This document shows, in pieces, positions 45,581-54,308 of a DNA stretch of 64,000 nt. The position numbers and the translations under genes were made by a program. The notes beneath the pieces were generated by a model. The model worked only from the letters and a program-made list of their open reading frames with translations, made no database searches and had not been told where the DNA came from. Source of the stretch: Antennarius striatus (lineage: Eukaryota; Chordata; Actinopteri; Lophiiformes; Antennariidae). The stretch lies in assembly GCF_040054535.1 (NCBI RefSeq), contig NC_090796.1:16659501-16723500 (forward strand), read 5' to 3'. Numbering within the stretch: position 1 is the first letter of the stretch; each line of letters starts with the position of its first letter.

Positions 45581-47100
45581 TGGGGTTCACATATTTATGA
45601 GGTCGTACTTTTATCGTGAAAATTGAATCAAATCTATTTCATGTTCGTTTGATGCTTTTATTTTGAGCGACCAACGGACATGAACATGTTGGTGACACCG
45701 CCCTCCTGTGGTTAATCTCCGTATTACATATTTTAACTCATAATAATTGGTCATTTGGATGCTTTTATTTTGAGAGACAATCGAAAATCATCATTCGGTA
45801 TCTCATTGATTACATACACCTATAAATATGTCGTGCCTACAAGTGCCCTCCTGTGGTCAAGGGGAGTATTAGACACTTTAATTTAACTCAGTCTTACTGT
45901 GACATTGGAGTTTGTCTCCCAACCCAGACAAACAATCAATGTTTGAACGTTATTTTTGGACTGGAGCAGTGGATTTAACCGAACAAAGAATGCAGAATAT
46001 GTCGTTTAATGTTCGTCATTGTGATTGGATTCGTTTGTTCATCATTTGTTGGAGGGTTCCTGCTATGTTCCATGACCTCCAGAGGGTGGCAGCAGAGCAC
46101 CGCAGTATGGAGTTAGGTTGGCTGTGATTTATTAATACATCTGACTGGATGTGGATGTTGAATGTGATTATTTTAGCCGTATAATGTTATTGTAATTAAA
46201 CACAAACCACTACACGATCACTGTGAGTAACCTACAGCAGAGAGAAGCTGGCATGCTGTTGTTGGAGCCTGTGTCCCGACCAACACTGTTTATTGTTGAT
46301 GGAGTGAGAGATCGATCAAAGATCCTTAACTCTCAAAACCCACAAAATTGAGGTTTTCGAGAGTTAAGGATCTTTGATCGATGTCTCACTCTGTGTGTAA
46401 AAGCAGAAACCGTTTCCTATCCGTTGTTAACGCCCTCTCTGTGGTCGTAACTCTCCATCATTGATTATTGATTATTATTACAGTGCTAAGAGGACGTGTC
46501 CCCGTGTGTGTCCGTGGCCCACCTGACTGAGAAACCTGGTCCAGCAGTGTGTTTTCTATTTATCACATTACAGGTTGTTATTCCCAAAAACTTGGTCCTA
46601 CCTTTTTGCTGCTATTTCCTCATCTGACCTTCACTGGTTGGTGGCGGCTATAATGACAGAAGTTGTTTCTTCCAACATTCTTAACTTTACTTTGTAGTAA
46701 CAGGTTCCTTCACACTCACACCTTTTCTCCACATGTATTTGTCTTCATCATTTAGGAAACAGCCTAAAAAATAATGGGAGGAGTAGGATTTGAACCTAAA
46801 ATACCTGAACACCTGCTCAGCACCTTATCAGGTTGAGCTACCTGAAACAACACACAGAAAATAGTTGGATGTTGTATTTACTATTTAAAACACTCTGGAG
46901 AAAATCTAAAAGCAGAAGCTGGGATTTGAACCTATGACCCCAGATCTCTGTGCTGCCATCTCATCTCTCTGAGCTAACCCTCCAGCTCTTCAAGCTTTTT
47001 GGGAACTTGTATTGATCGGGTTCGCAGCACCGAGGAGGAACCTGAGAACATTTGACCCTATATTATATATGATATGTCGGAGGAAATAAAATGAATAAAC

Positions 47101-47106
47101 TTTATT
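47101..47106 (-). promoter_or_regulatory. Candidate poly(A) signal of fkbp10
   Basis: TTTATT on plus is AATAAA on minus, about 190 bp past the fkbp10 stop. It gives a short 3'UTR ending just beyond the edge of the tandem array. Confidence 0.6.
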
Positions 47107-47292
47107 AAAAACACTTTAATCAACAAGACGTTCTTGACAGAAGGTGCTGGTTCAGTTTAGTGAAACACAAAAGTCACAGCTGGAATAAATCGGCTGAACA
47201 GGAAGTGTTACCCGTGGCGTGGGAAAAGTCTCTTGTCCCCTTAAAGGCGTTGAGTTTTGTCCCTGAGAGAGAACGGAACCGGCGCCCCCCCC

Positions 47293-48017
47293 TCACAGCT
47301 CCTCGTGCCTCGTGTGTTCACGCTCCCGGTCCTCGTCCACTTTCAGTTTGAGCTCGTCCGCCGTGATCACGCCGTCTTTGTTTCGGTCCTGGTTGGTGAA
47401 CATGTCGATGATGATATCATCCACTGTCTGGCCGGGCTTTACGCGACCTTTGCCCTCTGCGACCTGCAGCTTGATGAAGTCCCCAAACTGAAACATGCGG
47501 AGATAAACAAACAAACAAATAAACAAAACATCTGATGAAACAATGATGTCATCAAAGAATCGGTCTCGATGCTGATTTAAGATCCGGAAAACACACTTCA
47601 TCCATCCATCCATCAATTATCCATCCGTCCATCATGCATCCATCCATCCATCCATCCATCCATCCATCCATCCTCTTGTAGACCAGACGACTCTGGTTGT
47701 CCGGAGTCTATCCCAGGTGACGGTGGGCGGGAGGCGGGGTACACCCCATCGGCTCACACCAAACTGTGTTGACCGGACGTCAAACTGCCACCTGCCCCCC
47801 CCTGTGTTAGGGGCACACCGTCTGATCTGGGGGGTCCACCACACTGGTCCTACCTCCTCCTGGGGCACCTCCTGGTTCTGGTTGGTGTCCAGGGCCTCGA
47901 ACAGGTCGGGGGGGCTCTCCTGCAGCCAAACGAACAGGTAGCCGGGCGGGACCCCCTTCTCAAAGCTGACCAGCTCGATGTCGAAGACCAGGACGGCGCT
48001 GCTGGGCACGCCGGTGG
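47293..48017 (-). CDS. fkbp10: fkbp10 EF-hand region and HEEL tail
   Basis: Exons 47854-48017 (164 bp) and 47293-47487 (195 bp). The first EF-hand-like loop is [12 protein letters not shown]; the Asp and Gly at positions 5 and 6 of a canonical loop are Asn and Gln. The second, [12 protein letters not shown], is canonical. The chain ends [11 protein letters not shown]. Confidence 0.92.
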
Positions 48018-50716
48018 CTGGAGAGACGGAACACAACGTCAAGCGCCGCTCCTTTAAGGGGACAGGGGCGGGGGCGTCATTTCCTTTTCACTCACCTCCT
48101 CGCTCTCCGTGACCCAGGTGAGGCGGGACCGTCACCACCCTCCTCTCGCCGCGACACATCCCCCGCAGCCCCTCGTCCAGCCCGTCGATCACCTTGTCGG
48201 CGCCGAGCACGGCATCCTGCATCGACTCGTAGTCGTGTCTGAAACAGACCGTCATGTGATGCGTGAAGGTTTCACGGGATGACCTGGAGGAAGCGGCGGA
48301 CGGGCGCCTGACTCACGAGGAGAAGAGTGGCGTGCCGTCCACCAGCGTGCAGTTGTAGTGGTAGCGCACGAGGTCGTTGACCTCCGTGGTCTCGTTGCAG
48401 CCCTCGGGTCGGTGCGTGACCCGGACGTCCACGGCGTCGCTGGGGTTGTGGAAGTCGATGACGTGAATGTCGAACACCAGCACAGTCGAGGGGGGGATGA
48501 CATCACCTGGAGCCGAAACATCATCATCATCATCATCATCATATTGTGCCTTCATCGCCATGACAATGAGGATGAGAAGATGACGTCCTGGAGCTTCACA
48601 GTAAAACAGAACTGATCTCCTGAATGATGCTGCTGCTGATGTCATCGTATGTGTGATGTCATCACGCAGACACTCACCTACTCCTTGCTCCCCATACGCC
48701 AGGTGTGGGGGGATGATGACCCGCCTCCTCTCGCCGCTGCAGACCCCCAGCAGACCCTGGTCCATACCCGGAATCACGTAGCCCATCCCGATGTAGGTGT
48801 TGTAGGTGGAGTTCCTCTGGTAGCTGAAACACACCAGGATCAGGATCCGGATCAAGATCAGGATCAGGATCAGGATCAGGAAAAGGGTCACGATCAGAAT
48901 CAGAATCAGGATCAATATCAAGATCAGGATCAAGATCAGGATCATGATCAGAGGGTCTGACTGAACCGTCATGTGACCTGAGCTCACCTGGTGTCAAAGG
49001 TGACCCCGTTCAGGAAGGTGCCGTTGTAATGGTACCGGATGTAATCCCCGACCACGGTCCGGCGGGGGCACGACCCCGGCACCACCTGGTCCTGCACGGT
49101 GATGTTGTCCTTGGGGTTGTGAAGGTCGACCAGCAGGACGTCAAACACCAGCGTCGCCTGGGGGGGGATCTCTGTACCTGAGAGCGGAGAAGAACGTCAC
49201 ACCTGCACACCCAGCCAGGGGGGGCGGAGCCAACTTCATTTGGAATGTTTACCTGAACCTTTCTCGCCGTAGGCCTTGAAGGGCGGGATGACGATGTGCC
49301 GGATCTCCCCCACGCACATCCCCAGCAGACCCTCGTCCATGCCTTTGACCAGCCAGCCCTCCCCCACCAGCGAGTCGTGGGTCTGCTTCCTGGCGTAGCT
49401 ACGTAGGGCTCATACAAGCGCAAAGTCAGACACAAAACACACCTGGACGACAGTACAGACACACACAGGAGCCGTCACTCAGACATGGTGTCAGCCAGCG
49501 ACTTGGGTCAAAGGTCAACAAGGTGACAGGAAACCAATCGGACGTCACCTGGAGTCGAAGACGCTGCCGTTGAGCAGCGAGCCGTTGAAGTGGTAGCGAA
49601 CGAAGTCGGTACGAACCACCGAGCGTCTGCAGTCTCTGGGCGTGGACACGGTTCTGGTGACCACCAGGTCGGCTTTGTTCCACACGTCCAGCAGGTGGAC
49701 GTCAAACACCAGCGTGGCGTCAGGAGGAACCACGTCACCTGTGGACACGGGGGGTGACACCTGTCGCCTGCTAGCTCAACAACTAACCCACAGCTTCTGT
49801 TGGGTCACATGGTTCTGCCTCTGATGCCAACAGGAAGCCCATCTATTAAATTTATTTTAATTTGATTTGTTTATTTGCAGTGCGTCCCCGTTCTTTACGG
49901 TTAATGCATTCCAGGAACCACACACAATACAGGAATCCACAATCAAGATTATTTCTATTCAAATATTGATCTATTTATCTTATTATTTAAACATTTAAAC
50001 GTCTCCTGATGGAGAACTAGAAGAATTCAGAGAAAAAAAAAAGATGAAACTTCCATAAAAAAATTATAATTTCCAGAAATCTTAATTAGGAGGAAAACAT
50101 CCCATCAGAACCAGACCCAACAGACAGAAGTTATTCTCATATTATTTCAGCTTTACTCTTCCTATAAAATCAGATCTAAACGTTTGAGTTTTAAACCCCC
50201 CGGATCCGGATCCGTAGGGGGGTTCCTGCTGGACCGGGTCCGACCCGGTTACCTGCTCCGGTGCTTCCGTAGGCCAGGTGCGGCGGGATGGTGACCCTCC
50301 GGCGCTCGTTCACGCACATCCCCTGCAGCCCGGTGTCCATGCCGGCGAGCAGCCTCCCCTCCCCGAGGAGACCCACTTTAGCGGCTCCCCTCTGGTGGCT
50401 GAGAGGGAGGACACGTCAGGAGGAGGAGGAGGAAGAGGAGGAGGCCTACATCTGCAGGAAAACTCCAAATCCAAGCTGAAGGAGCAAAAGTTAAAAGTTC
50501 GCTCACACCGACTCACCTGGAGTCAAACGTTTCCCCGCCGACCAGCGTGGCGTTGTAGTGGTACCGGACGAAGTCCCCGGTCCGGGCCGCCCTGACGCAC
50601 ACCGGCGGGGTGAAGCTCCGGTCCACGACTACATCTCCTAACACGGGGCTGGGGTTACACCCCACGGAACACCACGTAGCGACCAGCAGAACCGACACGA
50701 AGCAGCAGAGGAACAT
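47293..50716 (-). CDS. fkbp10: Peptidyl-prolyl cis-trans isomerase FKBP10 (FKBP65)
   Basis: Complete gene of 10 exons: 50517-50716, 50253-50398, 49549-49738, 49253-49398, 48988-49177, 48678-48823, 48317-48506, 48096-48238, 47854-48017, 47293-47487. All borders are AG/GT; phases sum to 569 codons plus stop (human protein is 582 aa). The protein is an ER-lumen foldase and chaperone for collagen and tropoelastin; loss in human causes osteogenesis imperfecta and Bruck syndrome. Order: signal peptide [20 protein letters not shown], four FKBP-type PPIase domains (about 38-125, 150-237, 262-350, 375-461), two EF-hands, C-terminal HEEL (ER retrieval). HEEL rather than HDEL separates it from FKBP9. 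The repeating 146/190-bp exon pattern shows each FKBP domain spread over one exon pair. A teleost a/b ohnolog call is not possible here. Confidence 0.95.
47590..47775 (+). repeat. (CATC)n and LINE 3'-end fragment in fkbp10 intron 9
   Basis: CATC repeats (to about 47,672) followed by GGAGTCTATCCCAGGTGACG and GGGCGGGAGGCGGGGTACAC. This is the well-known fish LINE end (GGAGCCTATCCCAGCTG...GGCGGGGTACACCC). Confidence 0.7.
48096..48506 (-). CDS. fkbp10: fkbp10 PPIase domain 4
   Basis: Exons 48317-48506 (190 bp) and 48096-48238 (143 bp). They show [40 protein letters not shown] and [20 protein letters not shown] with HLGHGERG. Confidence 0.93.
48678..49177 (-). CDS. fkbp10: fkbp10 PPIase domain 3
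   Basis: Exons 48988-49177 (190 bp) and 48678-48823 (146 bp). They show [38 protein letters not shown] and [20 protein letters not shown] with AYGEQGVG. The intron between them is 164 bp, of which about 115 bp is a GATCAG repeat. Confidence 0.93.
48837..48951. repeat. GATCAG hexamer minisatellite in fkbp10 intron
   Basis: About 19 imperfect copies of GATCAG/GATCAA, filling most of the intron between the two exons of PPIase domain 3. Confidence 0.9.
49253..49738 (-). CDS. fkbp10: fkbp10 PPIase domain 2
   Basis: Exons 49549-49738 (190 bp) and 49253-49398 (146 bp). They show [35 protein letters not shown] and [20 protein letters not shown] with AYGEKGS. Confidence 0.93.
49805..50252. other. 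fkbp10 intron 2, AT-rich
   Basis: The longest fkbp10 intron (49,739-50,252). Its middle contains CAGTGCGTCCCCGTTCTTTA and an AT-rich body; a related phrase, CAGTAATCCCTCGTTCCTCG, occurs at about 55,076 in an adam11 intron. Probably a dispersed element fragment. Confidence 0.4.
50253..50716 (-). CDS. fkbp10: fkbp10 signal peptide and PPIase domain 1
   Basis: Exons 50517-50716 (200 bp) and 50253-50398 (146 bp). They show [20 protein letters not shown] then [20 protein letters not shown] and [11 protein letters not shown], the conserved FKBP core. An N-glycosylation site (NAT) is present. Confidence 0.93.
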
Positions 50717-51545
50717 CTTCTAGATTCTAATCAATAAGCAATGATCGATGAGAGGCGCGCAGAGGTTTTTACGCAGCGTCTTTACGCACCGGGGACGTCC
50801 AGGGGATGAGGAGCGCGGCTGTAGACGTGGACAGACTCCAGGGTGATGAAGGGGGGAAGGAGAGACTTCCTTTAAGCACCAAAGTAAAACATCTGGAGGT
50901 ACAGCACAAGGAAGTGGAGCTCTTTCAAAATAAAACGGGCCGGGACTGGATGCGTTTAGGTCACAACTAACTTAAACTAGAACAGCAACTAGTTTAAGAC
51001 ATCAGAGACTAGAGATAACCTTAATCTGAGACAGGATTAACACACACCCAGCTCCAATAAAGTACTTCACCTTCCACCAAAAGACAAAACAAGCGCTGCT
51101 CAAGTTGTGCTTTTATTTTGAAAGAGACACACCGGTAGGTGTCTGGCGGTGCGTGAATCGATCCGTTCCGTTCAGGTCACGGCCTTTAGATTCCCGTCAC
51201 CTCTGGACACGTGACACAGCACAACCCGTTTGTTTGTTTGTTTTCCTCGTTCGTTGTTTACTTTATTTTGAAATCCAGCCGCCTCACACCGGGAGACCCA
51301 CTTCCGGGTCAGAGCACAACGTCAGAGGTCCTTCACTCACGTCGTTCAAAAAGAAAGATGTTAATGAAACTTTGTCAAATGGATCATTTCAGCCATCCAG
51401 GACCAGAGTGAACCCCAGTACCGGTCCCAGTCCCAGAGGACCAGTACCAGGCCTGTTCTCCTGTTCTAGTACCGTAGGACTAGGACAGGTACTGGAGGTT
51501 GCCACAGAAACAGATCAGCGTCAGGACGACTGCACGGTTACTCAG
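50717..51545. other. fkbp10 upstream / intergenic spacer to adam11
   Basis: The first 100 bp upstream of fkbp10 are CpG-containing and probably hold its promoter; no TATA box is seen. A plus-strand frame at 51105-51563 has no recognisable domain and no splice context. Nothing else is recognised. Confidence 0.45.
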
Positions 51546-51551
51546 ATATGT

Positions 51552-51557
51552 TTTATT
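51552..51557 (-). promoter_or_regulatory. Candidate poly(A) signal of adam11
   Basis: TTTATT on plus (AATAAA on minus). If used, the adam11 3'UTR is about 1.8 kb and would include the minisatellite, the telomere-like tract and the CA run. Confidence 0.4.
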
Positions 51558-52016
51558 TCCTAATACAGCAGCAGAGTATTTACACTGAAAGCGAACACCG
51601 CCACTTCCTGCAGGACTTCCTGTGTGTGTGACGTCATAAACAGTGGAGGAAACGGGGGGGGGGGGTGCCGTGTCGTCACATCTGTCCTGGAGTTTTATGC
51701 CGTTTATTAGCAGTAGAGTTCAAGTAAAGAGAAATGCTGACAGGCTGACCTGACTCACAACTCCTGTCAGCGTGTTCCTCCAGTGAGGCTGCTGGACGTC
51801 GACTGGCAGTGTGACATCATCGCTTCTGTTGATGATGTCATCGTCTGACCCTGATTTAAGACTCTGAAGTCCAGAGATGATAAATGGACTCAATGGCAAG
51901 CGAATAAGATGACACCAAAAAAAAAGCAGAGAGACCAGAACATAGAAGACGTCATCATCGTCACGTGATGAAGACGTCCAATAAGGTTGCTGGAGCTTCT
52001 CAGGTAAGCATTCTGA

Positions 52017-52264
52017 AAAACACCTGAAGAAGAGACTAGTTTAAACACCTGAAGAACAGACTAGTTTAAAACACCTGAAGAACAGACTAGTTTTAAAACA
52101 CCTGAAGAAGACGAGACTAGTTTAAAACACCTGAAGAAGACGAGACTAGTTTAAAACACCTGAAGATGAGACTAGTTTAAAACACCTGAAGAAGACGAGA
52201 CTAGTTTAAAACACCTGAAGATGAGACTAGTTTAAAACACCTGAAGAAGAGACTAGTTTAAAAA
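52017..52264. repeat. 26-29-bp minisatellite, 9 copies
   Basis: Units of the form CACCTGAAGAAGACGAGACT + AGTTTAAAA, with length variants lacking ACG. Each carries an ACTAGT. It lies downstream of adam11 coding exons, probably in the 3'UTR. Confidence 0.9.
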
Positions 52265-52574
52265 ATGTTTTAAAAAGCTCTTTCAGGCTCTTCTGGACAC
52301 GTGGAGTTTACTTTGAGATCGTCTCCATCGTCAGGAGTTTGACAGAATGTTTAAAGTCGGGCTCCAGAAATGATCCAGGACTCAAACTTGTCACGACTCT
52401 TCATCAGCATGAGGATGAGGAGACGAGTGAGCGTTCATTTGGAAATCACCTGAAGAGATTTTGAGGTGAATCATTTTTAAATGAGCTCAGCGTGAAGAGA
52501 ATTCTGGGTAACGTCTAATTCTGTGTTAAAGCGTTCAGTTTACACCTGCAGACGTGAGCTTCACACGTGAGCTG

Positions 52575-52808
52575 CTGAACTAACCCGACCCCAGGACTAA
52601 CCTAACCCGACCTTAACCTGACAAGAAACTAACCCTAACCTGATCCTAACCTAACCTAACTCAACCCTAAACCCTAACCTAACCCAAACTAAACCCTAAC
52701 TCGACCCTAACCTGACCCTAAACCTACCCAACCATAACCAATTAACCCAACTCCTAACCCCGAACCAAACCCTAATTTAACCCCTAACCAACACTAACCC
52801 TAACCCCC
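52575..52808. repeat. Degenerate telomere-like (CCCTAA)n tract
   Basis: Over 230 bp of CCCTAAC, CCTAACC, CCCTAA and AACCCTAA variants with irregular spacers, ending in a C11 run. It resembles an old interstitial telomeric repeat. Confidence 0.75.
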
Positions 52809-52944
52809 CCCCCCCTTCAACAGAGGGATTAACCATCAGTTTGTCTGCAGGAAGCAGATATTCATACATCAATGTATATGAAGTAAAAGCAGTGAATTGT
52901 GGGTAATCATGAAAGGCAGCTTAAGTATCAGAAATCACCCCCTC

Positions 52945-52962
52945 TACACACACACACACCTC

Positions 52963-53014
<52 letters not shown>
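52945..53014. repeat. (CA)n microsatellite
   Basis: Interrupted twice at the left, then about 25 continuous CA units. Confidence 0.95.
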
Positions 53015-53016
<2 letters not shown>

Positions 53017-53340
53017 CACACCTCCTCCGGTGGCTCACAGCTCTAGTATTGCGGTGAACGACTGTTCTCCGTGTGGACGGATGCGTTCAAAGACCTTCTT
53101 AAGACCACTTAAAGCACAACAACAGTCGCTATGGCAACAGGAGGAGGCCATGAATGTCCAGGAGTAAATAAATAAAGACAGAGGTGATGAAGAGGAGGAG
53201 TCCTCTGCATCCAGGAGAGAGAAAAATCAGAGGAGGAAACAGGAAACGGGCCGAGGGGCTCAGGGGCGGAAGACATCTTTGTTTAGTCTCTTCAGACAAA
53301 GAGAGAGGTGGGCGGGGCATGGCGGGGCGGCGGGCGCGAA

Positions 53341-54308
53341 TCAGACGCCAGAAGATCTGGGAGGAGAAGAAGGAAGAAAGGAGGGGAAGATGTGGAGAGA
53401 AAAGAGAAACGAGTGTTTAGCTGAGTGAAGCTCCAGACTTGATGGAGGAAACATTCTGCGTGACATCACAAGGTTGTTGTAAATAACGCTGTGTCCATGT
53501 TTTATTCTGGTCCACATAAGGTCAGATTTGTACTTTTTCAAATTAATCTACAGCAAGAACTGCAAGTGAAAAAGCTAACGAGCTAGCACAGGCTACATGA
53601 TAGTGATTCTTTGTCCTACAAATAAAAATTGACAAAGTGTGTGACAGGATCAGACGTGTGGTTCCAGCTGAACTGATCCGGGACCCTGATGTCGATCAGG
53701 GGTCAGGATCACAGGCGAGGTCGTACCTTCCTCTCCGGATGTTTCTGCAGCCGCAGGGAAGCAGGAAGACAAAAATAAATTGAGGTCAGATGATCGGCGG
53801 GTTCACGTCGACCCGAAGCAGAGAGCAGACAAACATGCAACAGAGCTCAGAACCAAAGTCCTGAGGAGCGTTCACGCGTCTCGTCAACCAGTCGGCTGCA
53901 GGGGGCGGGGTTAGACGCAGGGTGGATGCAAACACAGCGAAGCATCTGCATTAAAGCGTCCGTCCAATCATGAAAGCGTGTGGCGTTCACACCGAACGTG
54001 AAACGACACGTTCTAAAATTGAATTCAAAGCTGCAGGTTTAGAGTTTTAGCAGGCGGGACCGTCGGGTCCTGACCACGCCCTCTACTCCAGGTGTGACAC
54101 CACCTGATCAGGTTTGGTGTGAACGTGCTACGGCCATCCAAGCAGAGCGGCATTCTGAAACAAGCAGGAGTTAGCTCATAGCTTAGCGAGGAGCACGTCA
54201 AGCAGACGGGGGCTTACTTAAATCCCCAGCCAGTCCCCCCCAGGACTATGGCTGCCAGCAGAATAGCACCAGCAACCGAACCTATGATGATGTTGGTGCC
54301 ACTGGGAC
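53341..54308 (-). CDS. adam11: adam11 transmembrane exon and microexon tail (exons 25-27)
   Basis: Exon 54218-54308 encodes the membrane span (about N733-L750, [17 protein letters not shown]), then GGTGWGF. An 18-bp microexon (53727-53744) gives KNIRRG and a 16-bp last coding piece (53341-53356) gives RSSGV and TGA. The human tail reads KNIRRGRSGGA. The cytoplasmic tail is only about 11 residues; alternative 3' exons could extend it. Confidence 0.85.

Larger units (their letters stand above)
36999..46391. repeat. Eight copies of a 90-nt near-perfect hairpin
   Basis: Copies: 36999-37088, 37746-37835, 39192-39281, 39940-40029, 41742-41831, 43078-43167, 44871-44960, 46302-46391. Each is exactly 90 nt. 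The left arm starts GAGTGAGAGATCGATCAAAG and the right arm ends CTTTGATCGATATCTCACTC. The arms pair over about 38 of 40 positions, around a loop near CACAAAATTGA. All copies share one orientation within module M2. Confidence 0.92.
36140..46990. repeat. Complex tandem array with nested higher-order repeats (~10.8 kb)
   Basis: Five module types recur in the same orientation. M1 (contains GGACATGAACAT and CCCTCCTGTGGTCA): about 36,325, 38,515, 45,655, diverged at 41,225. M2 (GGTTCCTGCTATGTTCCATG through the hairpin): 36,751, 37,498, 38,944, 39,692, 41,605 (partial), 42,830, 44,623, 46,044. M3a (CCCATAAATGG...TGTGACTCCTGAGGTGAAC): 37,220, 39,413, 41,965, 43,750. M3b (CTGACTGAGAAACCTGGTCC plus two tRNA-like parts): 37,968, 40,157, 43,290, 45,088, 46,517. 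M4 (CATATCCGAGCCCTGACATC...): 42,150, 43,940. No protein-coding frame is preserved between copies. Confidence 0.88.
38208..46990 (-). repeat. Five pairs of tRNA-like sequences (minus strand) in module M3b
   Basis: Pairs at about 38208-38280/38343-38418, 40399-40471/40530-40610, 43516-43588/43654-43733, 45340-45415/45479-45553 and 46773-46850/46910-46990. Read on minus, each member has a B-box-like GGTTCAAATCCC and an A-box-like TAGCTCAACCTGATAAGG or TAGCTCAGTGAAATGAGG at tRNA spacing. The second member of the first pair can form a 7-bp acceptor stem (GTGGAAG with CTTCTAC). Anticodon arms do not fold well. These are taken as tRNA-derived pseudogene or SINE-head sequences, not functional tRNA genes. 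Confidence 0.7.

Noticed and set aside
36140-46990. Array considered as a CRISPR-like array because of regular hairpin repeats
   Set aside because: Vertebrate genomic context, repeats of hundreds of bases, spacing of 0.7-1.8 kb and no spacer/repeat periodicity of the CRISPR kind.
51105-51563. 152-aa plus-strand frame between fkbp10 and adam11
   Set aside because: No recognisable domain, no splice sites in phase, and it overlaps the probable adam11 poly(A) signal.
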